From Porites lobata (taxonomy: Eukaryota; Cnidaria; Anthozoa; Scleractinia; Poritidae), in NCBI GenBank assembly GCA_942486035.1, contig CALNXK010000031.1, positions 3,096,001 through 3,160,000 of the forward strand: a DNA stretch of 64,000 nucleotides. The letters are read 5' to 3'. Both the position numbers and the translations under genes were made by a program. This document shows positions 9,871 through 26,669 of this stretch, piece after piece. The stretch's first letter is position 1, and every line of letters begins with the position of its first letter. The notes under the pieces were generated by a model. It was given only the letters and a program-made list of their open reading frames with translations. It made no database searches and was not told the DNA's origin.

Positions 9871-10937
9871 ATGAGAACTGTAACGTTTTGTAATGTTTGG
9901 CACGTACTAATTAGTTGAATTAGTACTTAAATTTAGACTAATAGCTCAGTGCAATACTGTAATTCCTTTATGGTCATGCAAATAAAGCTTTTGGTGTTGT
10001 TGTTATTAAAAGTGACATAACCTTCGCGTTTTTCATTTATACGATCACTTTTGCTTGTTGCAGGAACGCTTGTAAATGGCGTGAGATTAACATGCACATT
10101 CTCCATACTCATTCCTTTACCGTTCATCTGGCGCTAACGAGAAGAATTTGATTAGAAATCACAATGTTTTTCGCTGCTGAGCAGTTTCCTCTATTTTCAG
10201 TCTTTTATGATTGATACTGTTCAGTGGTGGGATATATAGCGAGGAATGTAAATTGATGTTGATCACTGTTAACCGTACAAAAACTGTTTCTTGTGATCAC
10301 CGACGAAAAACGCAAACGCACCGACGGACATTTCAAGTATTTCAATATTATACAAAACTTCCAGCTAAAATCAAAATTGCCCGTCGGAAAAACGTGAAAG
10401 CGCTAAGTGCTTTTTTAAATGTACGAGTGGTCAGAAAGATACAAGAATCCTGATTAAAAAGAAACTTTCGCAAAGCCGAGAAGGCTACAGTTTCCATTAT
10501 GTTTGGTAAACTTTGGTTTGTTTTGGTTCTTGGACCTGTGGGACCTCAGGGACCTCTGGGCCGAAGGTTCATGATGTCATTATTTTCAACAGCCAATCAG
10601 GGGCAAGAATTTGATTTGCATATGAATAACATACCAAAAAACCATTGAATTTGTAACCAAGCCGGGATAGCGCAATTGGCATAAGCATTGAATTGGTAAT
10701 TAACTGGCAAACAAAGAGGTGACGGGTTCGAATCCCGCCTGATTAGCATAAAAAAGGGAAAAAAAAGAATAAAATCGCGGCTTGGATCTGGGAGGGCTTG
10801 GGGCGAGGAGAGGGAAGAAAAAAGGCCTTGGGAAGGGTATGGGAAGCGGGAGTTGGTACACCGGCCCGGGGGCGGGCCGGGGGGAGGGCAGGGAGAGGGG
10901 GGCAGGCGGGGGGGAAGTAGGTAGATAGGTAGAGGGG

Positions 10938-11001
<64 letters not shown>

Positions 11002-12168
11002 GATAGATAGATAGATAGATAGATAGATAGGTAGAGGGGCAGGTAGGGGGGGGTAGGTAGATAGGTAGAGGGCGGAGGGTTGGGAGGGGAAGGGAAGGGA
11101 AGGGAAGGGGAAAGGGAGGGGGGGTCTAGCCTGCGAGCAAGGTCTCTTGCTGCCGGGATTGGGGGAGGGTTGGGTGGGGTGGGGCAGTGAGAGACCTTGC
11201 TCGCAGGTTAGACCCGGGGAGGGTTTTGCTGCTCAGCAAAATTTTTTTTCTTCTTACTTTTATAAAATTCTTGACTCAAAAAAAGCACTTTTAGAAAAGG
11301 ATGCATTCACGTAAGAAAAAAACGGGAAAAAAAGGACGTGTGCGAAGAAACAAGCGAAATTTATGATTAAACATTTGTCATTACTTAGGATCAACTTCTC
11401 CACACTTTTTCCCACATTCAACTTCGCGAGTTAGTCTACTTATAATACGTTCCTTTTCTTTAATGCAGTGGATAAACAGACCATGAAGTTCCAAACTGCT
11501 CTTCGTCTGAAGTTGGAGAATTTTCTTTATTGGTCATGGACCTTGGGGACATTTAACAGCCTGATTTTAAGACTGGATTGAAATAGCTTGAATTACGTAA
11601 CCTTGCCTGCGAAAGAAACACCACCTGATGGAATTACTAATCGTCAATAGGCCGGGCAAACAATGTTTGTTTGGTTCATCCTGTCAAGTGACTTTTGGGT
11701 CAAGTTGGAAACTGATGGAGATCTCCTGAAATGTCCCTGGGACTCTTGTGATGTCTCAAGTAAGAGGATGTAAGTATATTTCATTCTGGAAAAAAAAGTC
11801 TTTTAGCTGCCTTAGGACACGAAGGATATCACCTTGTTTTGATCCTTCAGGCTGATTTCACGATTCTATCACAAGTTTTCGGTCGCATCGGTAGCATTTT
11901 AGTATGATTTACCGTGCTTACCAGATTCAGACTAGTGTTCTGTAGTTGCCTAGTTAGAGAAGAACGCTTTTTCTTGTTGTCGAAGGGTCACACTGCTGGC
12001 TGCAAATCTATTAAATACGTCTCTTACTGGAATCAGACCCTTCAACAATCACAAAAACTCAGTTTTCATTGTACAATCAAAGACGACTATAGCCCCTCGC
12101 CGTACCTAGTTTTAACAAGAAAAAACCCTTCGAGAAAAGCATTAGTTATATTTAGAATAAGTAGTCAT
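9559..12168 (+). repeat. array unit 4 (type A, block I)
   Basis: 2610 bp. tRNA-like element 10661-10748, GATA tract 10938-11032 with one GATAGAGATA interruption, hairpin 11124-11213. It is the last unit with the block I diagnostic CGAGAAGAATTT. Confidence 0.95.
10661..10748 (+). repeat. tRNA-derived element, copy 4
   Basis: 88 nt, unchanged A and B boxes. Confidence 0.7.
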
Positions 12169-12481
12169 CAACTTAGAATTGAAACAGGTAGATACGAAAA
12201 ACATTCCTCGCAATGAAAGGATATGTCACTTTTGTACAAGTAACTGCAGCAAAATCGAAGATGAAAATCATTTCTTACTAGATTGTAAGGCTTATTCTCA
12301 GATCAGAGACATATTTTTCTCCAAACTAGAAACTAAAATACCTGACTTCAAATCACTTTCACACGATACTTTAATATCTCTTCTTATGAATTCTTCTGAT
12401 TATTTAATTAACTGTCAATTAGTTTCATTTATCTCGCAATGCTTTGAATTAAGAACCAAATTAATATCAATGAATGAATGA
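11914..12481 (+). pseudogene. LINE RT C-terminal fragment, copy 5 (one frameshift)
   Basis: A single extra A near 12200 (GAAAAACATTCC) shifts the frame just before the finger. The finger and the rest are open in the new frame to 12481. The Cys codon is restored to TGT. Confidence 0.75.
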
Positions 12482-13544
12482 ACGAGAACTGTAACGTTTT
12501 GTAATGTTTGGCACGTACTAATTAGTTGAATTAGTACTTAAATCTAGACTAATAGCTCAGTGCAATACTGTAATTCCTTTATGGTCATGCAAATAAAGCT
12601 TTTTGGTGTTGTTGTTATTAAAAGTGACATAACCTTCGCGTTTTTCATTTATACGATCACTTTTGCTTGTTGCAGGAACGCTTGTAAATGGCGTGAGATT
12701 AACATGCACATTCTCCATACTCATTCCTTTACCGTTCATCTGGCGCTAACGAGGAGAATTTGATTAGAAATCATAATGTTTTTCGCTGCTGAGCAGTTTC
12801 CTCTATTTTCAGTCTTTTATGATTGATACTGTTCAGTGGTGGGATATATAGCGAGGAATGTAAATTGATGTTGATCACTGTTAACCGTACAAAAACTGTT
12901 TCTTGTGATCACCGACTGAAAACGCAAACGCACCGACGGACATTTCAAGTATTTCAATATTATACAAAACTTCCAGCTAAAATCAAAATTGCCCGTCGGA
13001 AAACGTGAAAGCGCTAAGTGCTTTTTAAATGTACGAGTGGTCAGAAAGATACAAGAATCCTGATTAAAAAGAAACTTTCGCAAAGCCGAGAAGGCTACAG
13101 TTTCCATTATGTTTGGTAAACTTTGGTTTGTTTTGGTTCTTGGACCTGTGGGACCTCAGGGACCTCTGGGCCGAAGGTTCATGATGTCATTATTTTCAAC
13201 AGCCAATCAGGGGCAAGAATTTGATTTGCATATGAATAACATACCAAAAAACCATTGAATTTGTAACCAAGCCGGGATAGCGCAATTGGCATAAGCATTG
13301 AATTGGTAATTAACTGGCAAACAAAGAGGTGACGGGTTCGAATCCCGCCTGATTAGCATAAAAAAGGGAAAAAAAAGAATAAAATCGCGGCTTGGATCTG
13401 GGAGGGCTTGGGGCGAGGAGAGGGAAGAAAAAAGGCCTTGGGAAGGGTATGGGAAGCGGGAGTTGGTACACACCGGCCCGGGGGCGGGCCGGGGGGGGCA
13501 GGGGGGGGGGCAGGCGAGAGGGGGGTAGATAGGTAGAGGGGTAG

Positions 13545-13623
<79 letters not shown>

Positions 13624-14764
13624 GTAGAGGGGCAGGTAGAGGGGGGTAGGTAGATAGGTAGAGGGCGGAGGGTTGGGAGGGGGAAGGGAAGGGAAGGGAA
13701 GGGGAAAGGGAGGGGGGGGCTAGCCTGCGAGCAAGGTCTCTTGCTGCCGGGATTGGGGGGAGGGTTGGGTGGGGTGGGGCAGTGAGAGACCTTGCTCGCA
13801 GGTTAGACCCGGGGAGGGTTTTGCTGCTCAGCAAAATTTTTTTTCTTCTTACTTTTATAAAATTCTTGACTCAAAAAAAGCACTTTTAGAAAAGGATGCA
13901 TTCACGTAAGAAAAAAACGGGAAAAAAAGGACGTGTGCGAAGAAACAAGCGAAATTTATGATTAAACATTTGTCATTACTTAGGATCAACTTCTCCACAC
14001 TTTTTCCCACATTCAACTTCGCGAGTTAGTCTACTTATAATACGTTCCTTTTCTTTAATGCAGTGGATAAACAGACCATGAAGTTCCAAACTGCTCTTCG
14101 TCTGAAGTTGGAGAATTTTCTTTATTGGTCATGGACCTTGGGGACATTTAACAGCCTGATTTTAAGACTGGATTGGAAATAGCTTGAATTACGTAACCTT
14201 GCCTGCGAAAGAAACACCACCTGATGGAATTACTAATCGTCAATAGGCCGGGCAAACAATGTTTGTTTGGTTCATCCTGTCAAGTGACCTTTGGGTCAAG
14301 TTGGAAACTGATGGAGATCTCCTGGAAATGTCCCTGGGACTCTTGTGATGTCTCAAGTAAGAGGATGTAAGTATATTTCATTCTGGAAAAAAAGTCTTTT
14401 AGCTGCCTTAGGACACGAAGGATATCACCTTGTTTTGATCCTTCAGGCTGATTTCACGATTCTATCACAAGTTTTCGGTCGCATCGGTAGCATTTTAGTA
14501 TGATTTACCGTGCTTACCAGATTCAGACTAGTGTTCTGTAGTTGCCTAGTTAGAGAAGAACGCTTTTTCTTGTTGTCGAAGGGTCACACTGCTGGCTGCA
14601 AATCTATTAAATACGTCTCTTACTGGAATCAGACCCTTCAACAATCACAAAAACTCAGTTTTCATTGTACAATCAAAGACGACTATAGCCCCTCGCCGTA
14701 CCTAGTTTTAACAAGAAAAAACCCTTCGAGAAAAGCATTAGTTATATTTAGAATAAGTAGTCAT
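12169..14764 (+). repeat. array unit 5 (type A, first of block II)
   Basis: 2596 bp. tRNA-like element 13271-13358, GATA tract 13545-13623, hairpin about 13719-13808 with its first bases altered from GTCTAG to GGCTAG. It still has TTTCCCACATT like block I, but GAACGAGAAC and CGAGGAGAATTT like block II. Confidence 0.95.
13271..13358 (+). repeat. tRNA-derived element, copy 5
   Basis: 88 nt, unchanged A and B boxes. Confidence 0.7.
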
Positions 14765-17374
<2,610 letters not shown>

Positions 17375-18757
17375 CAACTTAGAATTGAAACAGGTAGATA
17401 CGAAAACATTCCTCGCAATGAAAGGATATGTCACTTTTGTACAAGTAACTGCAGCAAAATCGAAGATGAAAATCATTTCTTACTAGATTGTAAGGCTTAT
17501 TCTCAGATCAGAGACATATTTTTCTCCAAACTAGAAACTAAAATACCTGACTTCAAATCACTTTCACACGATACTTTAATATCTCTTCTTATGAATTCTT
17601 CTGATTATTTAATTAACTGTCAATTAGTTTCATTTATCTCGCAATGCTTTGAATTAAGAACCAAATTAATATCAATGAATGAATGAACGAGAACTGTAAC
17701 GTTTTGTAATGTTTGGCACGTACTAATTAGTTGAATTAGTACTTAAATCTAGACTAATAGCTCAGTGCAATACTGTAATTCCTTTATGGTCATGCAAATA
17801 AAGCTTTTGGTGTTGTTGTTATTAAAAGTGACATAACCTTCGCGTTTTTCATTTATACGATCACTTTTGCTTGTTGCAGGAACGCTTGTAAATGGCGTGA
17901 GATTAACATGCACATTCTCCATACTCATTCCTTTACCGTTCATCTGGCGCTAACGAGGAGAATTTGATTAGAAATCATAATGTTTTTTTCGCTGCTGAGC
18001 AGTTTCCTCTATTTTCAGCCTTTTATGATTGATACTGTTCAGTGGTGGGATATATAGCGAGGAATGTAAATTGATGTTGATCACTGTTAACCGTACAAAA
18101 ACTGTTTCTTGTGATCACCGACTGAAAACGCAAACGCACCGACGGACATTTCAAGTATTTCAATATTATACAAAACTTCCAGCTAAAATCAAAATTGCCC
18201 GTCGGAAAAACGTGAAAGCGCTAAGTGCTTTTTTAAATGTACGAGTGGTCAGAAAGATACAAGAATCCTGATTAAAAAGAAACTTTCGCAAAGCCGAGAA
18301 GGCTACAGTTTCCATTATGTTTGGTAAACTTTGGTTTGTTTTGGTTCTTGGACCTGTGGGACCTCAGGGACCTCTGGGCCGAAGGTTCATGATGTCATTA
18401 TTTTCAACAGCCAATCAGGGGCAAGAATTTGATTTGCATATGAATAACATACCAAAAAACCATTGAATTTGTAACCAAGCCGGGATAGCGCAATTGGCAT
18501 AAGCATTGAATTGGTAATTAACTGGCAAACAAAGAGGTGACGGGTTCGAATCCCGCCTGATTAGCATAAAAAAAAAAAAAAAAAAAAGAATAAAATCGCG
18601 GCTTGGATCTGGGAGGGCTTGGGGCGAGGAGAGGGAAGAAAAAAGGCCTTGGGAAGGGTATGGGAAGCGGGAGTTGGTACACCGGCCCGGGGGCGGGCCG
18701 GGGGGAGGGCAGGGAGAGGGGGCAGGCGGGAGGGAAGTAGGTAGATAGGTAGAGGGG

Positions 18758-18852
<95 letters not shown>

Positions 18853-19987
18853 GTAGGTAGGGGGTAGGTAGGGTAGATAGGGTAGAGGGCGGAGGGTTGG
18901 GAGGGGAAGGGAAGGGAAGGGAAGGGAAAGGGGGGGGGGTCTAGCCTGCGAGCAAGGTCTCTTGCTGCCGGGATTGGGGGAGGGTTGGGTGGGGTGGGGC
19001 AGTGAGAGACCTTGCTCGCAGGTTAGACCCGGGGAGGGTTTTGCTGCTCAGCAAAATTTTTTTTTTTTTTCTTACTTTTATAAAATTCTTGACTCAAAAA
19101 AAGCACTTTTAGAAAAGGATGCATTCACGTAAGAAAAAAACGGGAAAAAAGGACGTGTGCGAAGAAACAAGCGAAATTTATGATTAAACATTTGTCATTA
19201 CTTAGGATCAACTTCTCCACACTTTTTCGCACATTCAACTTCGCGAGTTAGTCTACTTATAATACGTTCCTTTTCTTTAATGCAGTGGATAAACAGACCA
19301 TGAAGTTCCAAACTGCTCTTCGTCTGAAGTTGGAGAATTTTCTTTATTGGTCATGGACCTTGGGGACATTTGACAGCCTGATTTTAAGACTGGATTGGAA
19401 ATAGCTTGAATTACGTAACCTTGCCTGCGAAAGAAACACCACCTGATGGAATTACTAATCGTCAATAGGCCGGGCAAACAATGTTTGTTTGGTTCATCCT
19501 GTCAAGTGACTTTTGGGTCAAGTTGGAAACTGATGGAGATCTCCTGGAAATGTCCCTGGGACTCTTGTGATGTCTCAAGTAAGAGGATGTAAGTATATTT
19601 CATTCTGGAAAAAAAGTCTTTTAGCTGCCTTTAGGACACGAAGGATATCACCTTGTTTTGATCCTTCGGCTGATTTCACGATTCTATCACAAGTTTTCGG
19701 TCGCATCGGTAGCATTTTAGTATGATTTACCGTGCTTACCAGATTCAGACTAGTGTTCTGTAGTTGCCTAGTTAGAGAAGAACGCTTTTTCTTGTTGTCG
19801 AAGGGTCACACTGCTGGCTGCAAATCTATTAAATACGTCTCTTACTGGAATCAGACCCTTCAACAATCACAAAAACTCAGTTTTCATTGTACAATCAAAG
19901 ACGACTATAGCCCCTCGCCGTACCTAGTTTTAACAAGAAAAAAAACCTTCGAGAAAAGCATTAGTTATATTTAGAATAAGTAGTCAT
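17375..19987 (+). repeat. array unit 7 (type A, block II)
   Basis: 2613 bp. tRNA-like element 18479-18566 followed by an unusually pure A tail of about 20 nt, GATA tract 18758-18854, hairpin 18939-19028, and a T run of about 14. Confidence 0.95.
18479..18566 (+). repeat. tRNA-derived element, copy 7
   Basis: 88 nt. The tail is almost pure A here, where other copies have AAAAAAGGGAAAAAA. Confidence 0.7.
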
Positions 19988-20299
19988 CAACTTAGAATTG
20001 AAACAGGTAGATACGAAAACATTCCTCGCAATGAAAGGATATGTCACTTTTGTACAAGTAACTGCAGCAAAATCGAAGATGAAAATCATTTCTTACTAGA
20101 TTGTAAGGCTTATTCTCAGATCAGAGACATATTTTTCTCCAAACTAGAAACTAAAATACCTGACTTCAAATCACTTTCACACGATACTTTAATATCTCTT
20201 CTTATGAATTCTTCTGATTATTTAATTAACTGTCAATTAGTTTCATTTATCTCGCAATGCTTTGAATTAAGAACCAAATTAATATCAATGAATGAATGA
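19732..20299 (+). pseudogene. LINE RT C-terminal fragment, copy 8 (one frameshift)
   Basis: A net gain of one base in the AGAAAAAAAACC run (near 19940) shifts the frame at the basic stretch. The finger part downstream is unaltered but in another frame. Confidence 0.75.
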
Positions 20300-21364
20300 A
20301 CGAGAACTGTAACGTTTTGTAATGTTTGGCACGTACTAATTAGTTGAATTAGTACTTAAATCTAGACTAATAGCTCAGTGCAATACTGTAATTCCTTTAT
20401 GGTCATGCAAATAAAGCTTTTGGTGTTGTTGTTATTAAAAGTGACATAACCTTCGCGTTTTTCATTTATACGATCACTTTTGCTTGTTGCAGGAACGCTT
20501 GTAAATGGCGTGAGATTAACATGCACATTCTCCATACTCATTCCTTTACCGTTCATCTGGCGCTAACGAGGAGAATTTGATTAGAAATCATAATGTTTTT
20601 CGCTGCTGAGCAGTTTCCTCTATTTTCAGCCTTTTATGATTGATACTGTTCAGTGGTGGGATATATAGCGAGGAATGTAAATTGATGTTGATCACTGTTA
20701 ACCGTACAAAAACTGTTTCTTGTGATCACCGACTGAAAGCAAACGCACCGACGGACATTTCAAGTATTTCAATATTATACAAAACTTCCAGCTAAAATCA
20801 AAATTGCCCGTCGGAAAAACGTGAAAGCGCTAAGTGCTTTTTTAAATGTACGAGTGGTCAGAAAGATACAAGAATCCTGATTAAAAAGAAACTTTCGCAA
20901 AGCCGAGAAGGCTACAGTTTCCATTATGTTTGGTAAACTTTGGTTTGTTTTGGTTCTTGGACCTGTGGGACCTCAGGGACCTCTGGGCCGAAGGTTCATG
21001 ATGTCATTATTTTCAACAGCCAATCAGGGGCAAGAATTTGATTTGCATATGAATAACATACCAAAAAACCATTGAATTTGTAACCAAGCCGGGATAGCGC
21101 AATTGGCATAAGCATTGAATTGGTAATTAACTGGAAAACAAAGAGGTGACGGGTTCGAATCCCGCCTGATTAGCATAAAAAAGGGAAAAAAAAGAATAAA
21201 ATCGCGGCTTGGATCTGGGAGGGCTTGGGGCGAGGAGAGGGAAGAAAAAAGGCCTTGGGAAGGGTATGGGAAGCGGGAGTTGGTACACCGGCCCGGGGGC
21301 GGGCCGGGGGGAGGGCAGGGAGAGGGGGGCAGGCGGGAGGGAAGTAGGTAGATAGGTAGAGGGG

Positions 21365-21447
<83 letters not shown>

Positions 21448-22587
21448 GTAGAGGGGCAGGTAGAGGGGGGTAGGTAGATAGGTAGAGGGCGGAGGGTTGG
21501 GAGGGGGAAGGGAAGGGAAGGGAAGGGGAAGGGAGGGGGGGGTCTAGCCTGCGAGCAAGGTCTCTTGCTGCCGGGATTGGGGGAGGGTTGGGTGGGGTGG
21601 GGCAGTGAGAGACCTTGCTCGCAGGTTAGACCCGGGGAGGGTTTTGCTGCTCAGCAAAATTTTTTTTCTTCTTACTTTTATAAAATTCTTGACTCAAAAA
21701 AAGCACTTTTAGAAAAGGATGCATTCACGTAAGAAAAAAACGGGAAAAAAAGGACGTGTGCGAAGAAACAAGCGAAATTTATGATTAAACATTTGTCATT
21801 ACTTAGGATCAACTTCTCCACACTTTTTCGCACATTCAACTTCGCGAGTTAGTCTACTTATAATACGTTCCTTTTCTTTAATGCAGTGGATAAACAGACC
21901 ATGAAGTTCCAAACTGCTCTTCGTCTGAAGTTGGAGAATTTTCTTTATTGGTCATGGACCTTGGGGACATTTGACAGCCTGATTTTAAGACTGGATTGGA
22001 AATAGCTTGAATTACGTAACCTTGCCTGCGAAAGAAACACCACCTGATGGAATTACTAATCGTCAATAGGCCGGGCAAACAATGTTTGTTTGGTTCATCC
22101 TGTCAAGTGACTTTTGGGTCAAGTTGGAAACTGATGGAGATCTCCTGGAAATGTCCCTGGGACTCTTGTGATGTCTCAAGTAAGAGGATGTAAGTATATT
22201 TCATTCTGGAAAAAAAGTCTTTTAGCTGCCTTAGGACACGAAGGATATCACCTTGTTTTGATCCTTCAGGCTGATTTCACGATTCTATCACAAGTTTTCG
22301 GTCGCATCGGTAGCATTTTAGTATGATTTACCGTGCTTACCAGATTCAGACTAGTGTTCTGTAGTTGCCTAGTTAGAGAAGAACGCTTTTTCTTGTTGTC
22401 GAAGGGTCACACTGCTGGCTGCAAATCTATTAAATACGTCTCTTACTGGAATCAGACCCTTCAACAATCACAAAAACTCAGTTTTCATTGTACAATCAAA
22501 GACGACTATAGCCCCTCGCCGTACCTAGTTTTAACAAGAAAAAACCCTTCGAGAAAAGCATTAGTTATATTTAGAATAAGTAGTCAT
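19988..22587 (+). repeat. array unit 8 (type A, block II)
   Basis: 2600 bp. tRNA-like element 21088-21175, GATA tract 21365-21448, hairpin 21542-21631. Confidence 0.95.
21088..21175 (+). repeat. tRNA-derived element, copy 8
   Basis: 88 nt, with one substitution between the boxes (CTGGAAAACA for CTGGCAAACA). Confidence 0.7.
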
Positions 22588-22899
22588 CAACTTAGAATTG
22601 AAACAGGTAGATACGAAAACATTCCTCGCAATGAAAGGATATGTCACTTTTGTACAAGTAACTGCAGCAAAATCGAAGATGAAAATCATTTCTTACTAGA
22701 TTGTAAGGCTTATTCTCAGATCAGAGACATATTTTTCTCCAAACTAGAAACTAAAATACCTGACTTCAAATCACTTTCACACGATACTTTAATATCTCTT
22801 CTTATGAATTCTTCTGATTATTTAATTAACTGTCAATTAGTTTCATTTATCTCGCAATGCTTTGAATTAAGAACCAAATTAATATCAATGAATGAATGA
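22333..22899 (+). pseudogene. LINE RT C-terminal fragment, copy 9 (open)
   Basis: Same 188-codon open frame as copy 6. Confidence 0.75.
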
Positions 22900-23967
22900 A
22901 CGAGAACTGTAACGTTTTTGTAATGTTTGGCACGTACTAATTAGTTGAATTAGTACTTAAATCTAGACTAATAGCTCAGTGCAATACTGTAATTCCTTTA
23001 TGGTCATGCAAATAAAGCTTTTGGTGTTGTTGTTATTAAAAGTGACATAACCTTCGCGTTTTTCATTTATACGATCACTTTTGCTTGTTGCAGGAACGCT
23101 TGTAAATGGCGTGAGATTAACATGCACATTCTCCATACTCATTCCTTTACCGTTCATCTGCGCGCTAACGAGGAGAATTTGATTAGAAATCATAATGTTT
23201 TTCGCTGCTGAGCAGTTTCCTCTATTTTCAGCCTTTTATGATTGATACTGTTCAGTGGTGGGATATATAGCGAGGAATGTAAATTGATGTTGATCACTGT
23301 TAACCGTACAAAAACTGTTTCTTGTGATCACCGACTGAAAACGCAAACGCACCGACGGACATTTCAAGTATTTCAATATTATACAAAACTTCCAGCTAAA
23401 ATCAAAATTGCCCGTCGGAAAAACGTGAAAGCGCTAAGTGCTTTTTAAATGTACGAGTGGTCAGAAAGATACAAGAATCCTGATTAAAAAGAAACTTTCG
23501 CAAAGCCGAGAAGGCTACAGTTTCCATTATGTTTGGTAAACTTTGGTTTGTTTTGGTTCTTGGACCTGTGGGACCTCAGGGACCTCTGGGCCGAAGGTTC
23601 ATGATGTCATTATTTTCAACAGCCAATCAGGGGCAAGAATTTGATTTGCATATGAATAACATACCAAAAAACCATTGAATTTGTAACCAAGCCGGGATAG
23701 CGCAATTGGCATAAGCATTGAATTGGTAATTAACTGGCAAACAAAGAGGTGACGGGTTCGAATCCCGCCTGATTAGCAAAAAAAAGGGAAAAAAAAGAAT
23801 AAAATCGCGGCTTGGATCTGGGAGGGCTTGGGGCGAGGAGAGGGAAGAAAAAAGGCCTTGGGAAGGGTATGGGAAGCGGGAGTTGGTACACCGGCCCGGG
23901 GGCGGGCCGGGGGGAGGGCAGGGAGAGGGGGGCAGGCGGGAGGGAAGTAGGTAGATAGGTAGAGGGG

Positions 23968-24058
<91 letters not shown>

Positions 24059-25201
24059 GTAGGGGAGGGCAGGTAGGGGGGGTAGGTAGATAGGTAGAGG
24101 GCGGAGGGTTGGGAGGGGAAGGGAAGGGAAGGGAAGGGGAAAGGGAGGGGGTCTAGCCTGCGAGCAAGGTCTCTTGCTGCCGGGATTGGGGGGGGGGGTG
24201 GGGGGGGGGGGGGCAGTGAGAGACCTTGCTCGCAGGTTAGACCCGGGGAGGGTTTTGCTGCTCAGCAAAATTTTTTTTCTTCTTACTTTTATAAAATTCT
24301 TGACTCAAAAAAAGCACTTTTAGAAAAGGATGCATTCACGTAAGAAAAAAACGGGAAAAAAAGGACGTGTGCGAAGAAACAAGCGAAATTTATGATTAAA
24401 CATTTGTCATTACTTAGGATCAACTTCTCCACACTTTTTCGCACATTCAACTTCGCGAGTTAGTCTACTTATAATACGTTCCTTTTCTTTAATGCAGTGG
24501 ATAAACAGACCATGAAGTTCCAAACTGCTCTTCGTCTGAAGTTGGAGAATTTTCTTTATTGGTCATGGACCTTGGGGACATTTGACAGCCTGATTTTAAG
24601 ACTGGATTGGAAATAGCTTGAATTACGTAACCTTGCCTGCGAAAAAGAAACACCACCTGATGGAATTACTAATCGTCAATAGGCCGGGCAAACAATGTTT
24701 GTTTGGTTCATCCTGTCAAGTGACTTTTGGGTCAAGTTGGAAACTGATGGAGATCTCCTGAAATGTCCCTGGGACTCTTGTGATGTCTCAAGTAAGAGGA
24801 TGTAAGTATATTTCATTCTGGAAAAAAAAAGTCTTTTAGCTGCCTTAGGACACGAAGGATATCACCTTGTTTTGATCCTTCAGGCTGATTTCACGATTCT
24901 ATCACAAGTTTTCGGTCGCATCGGTAGCATTTTAGTATGATTTACCGTGCTTACCAGATTCAGACTAGTGTTCTGTAGTTGCCTAGTTAGAGAAGAACGC
25001 TTTTTCTTGTTGTCGAAGGGTCACACTGCTGGCTGCAAATCTATTAAATACGTCTCTTACTGGAATCAGACCCTTCAACAATCACAAAAACTCAGTTTTC
25101 ATTGTACAATCAAAGACGACTATAGCCCCTCGCCGTACCTAGTTTTAACAAGAAAAAACCCTTCGAGAAAAGCATTAGTTATATTTAGAATAAGTAGTCA
25201 T
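22588..25201 (+). repeat. array unit 9 (type A, block II)
   Basis: 2614 bp. tRNA-like element 23691-23778, GATA tract 23968-24058, hairpin 24151-24242. Its loop is almost pure G broken by one T, losing the separated G-runs of the other units. This may be real or a base-calling collapse. Confidence 0.95.
23691..23778 (+). repeat. tRNA-derived element, copy 9
   Basis: 88 nt, unchanged boxes, followed by AAAAAA in place of the usual TAAAAA. Confidence 0.7.
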
Positions 25202-25513
25202 CAACTTAGAATTGAAACAGGTAGATACGAAAACATTCCTCGCAATGAAAGGATATGTCACTTTTGTACAAGTAACTGCAGCAAAATCGAAGATGAAAAT
25301 CATTTCTTACTAGATTGTAAGGCTTATTCTCAGATCAGAGACATATTTTTCTCCAAACTAGAAACTAAAATACCTGACTTCAAATCACTTTCACACGATA
25401 CTTTAATATCTCTTCTTATGAATTCTTCTGATTATTTAATTAACTGTCAATTAGTTTCATTTATCTCGCAATGCTTTGAATTAAGAACCAAATTAATATC
25501 AATGAATGAATGA
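24947..25513 (+). pseudogene. LINE RT C-terminal fragment, copy 10 (open)
   Basis: Same 188-codon open frame as copy 6. Confidence 0.75.
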
Positions 25514-26578
25514 ACGAGAACTGTAACGTTTTGTAATGTTTGGCACGTACTAATTAGTTGAATTAGTACTTAAATCTAGACTAATAGCTCAGTGCAATAC
25601 TGTAATTCCTTTATGGTCATGCAAATAAAGCTTTTGGTGTTGTTGTTATTAAAAGTGACATAACCTTCGCGTTTTTCATTTATACGATCACTTTTGCTTG
25701 TTGCAGGAACGCTTGTAAATGGCGTGAGATTAACATGCACATTCTCCATACTCATTCCTTTACCGTTCATCTGGCGCTAACGAGGAGAATTTGATTAGAA
25801 ATCATAATGTTTTTCGCTGCTGAGCAGTTTCCTCTATTTTCAGCCTTTTATGATTGATACTGTTCAGTGGTGGGATATATAGCGAGGAATGTAAATTGAT
25901 GTTGATCACTGTTAACCGTACAAAAACTGTTTCTTGTGATCACCGACTGAAAGCAAACGCACCGACGGACATTTCAAGTATTTCAATATTATACAAAACT
26001 TCCAGCTAAAATCAAAATTGCCCGTCGGAAAAACGTGAAAGCGCTAAGTGCTTTTTTAAATGTACGAGTGGTCAGAAAGATACAAGAATCCTGATTAAAA
26101 AGAAACTTTCGCAAAGCCGAGAAGGCTACAGTTTCCATTATGTTTGGTAAACTTTGGTTTGTTTTGGTTCTTGGACCTGTGGGACCTCAGGGACCTCTGG
26201 GCCGAAGGTTCATGATGTCATTATTTTCAACAGCCAATCAGGGGCAAGAATTTGATTTGCATATGAATAACATACCAAAAAACCATTGAATTTGTAACCA
26301 AGCCGGGATAGCGCAATTGGCATAAGCATTGAATTGGTAATTAACTGGCAAACAAAGAGGTGACGGGTTCGAATCCCGCCTGATTAGCATAAAAAAGGGA
26401 AAAAAAAGAATAAAATCGCGGCTTGGATCTGGGAGGGCTTGGGGCGAGGAGAGGGAAGAAAAAAGGCCTTGGGAAGGGTATGGGAAGCGGGAGTTGGTAC
26501 ACCGGCCCGGGGGCGGGCCGGGGGGAGGGCAGGGAGAGGGGGGCAGGCGGGAGGGAAGTAGGTAGATAGGTAGAGGGG

Positions 26579-26669
<91 letters not shown>

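Noticed and set aside
10211..10453. 80-codon + frame (MILFSGGIYSEECK...) in many units
   Set aside because: It starts with TTG, is shifted by homopolymer changes in several units, and has an open antisense frame over the same bases. No motif is visible.
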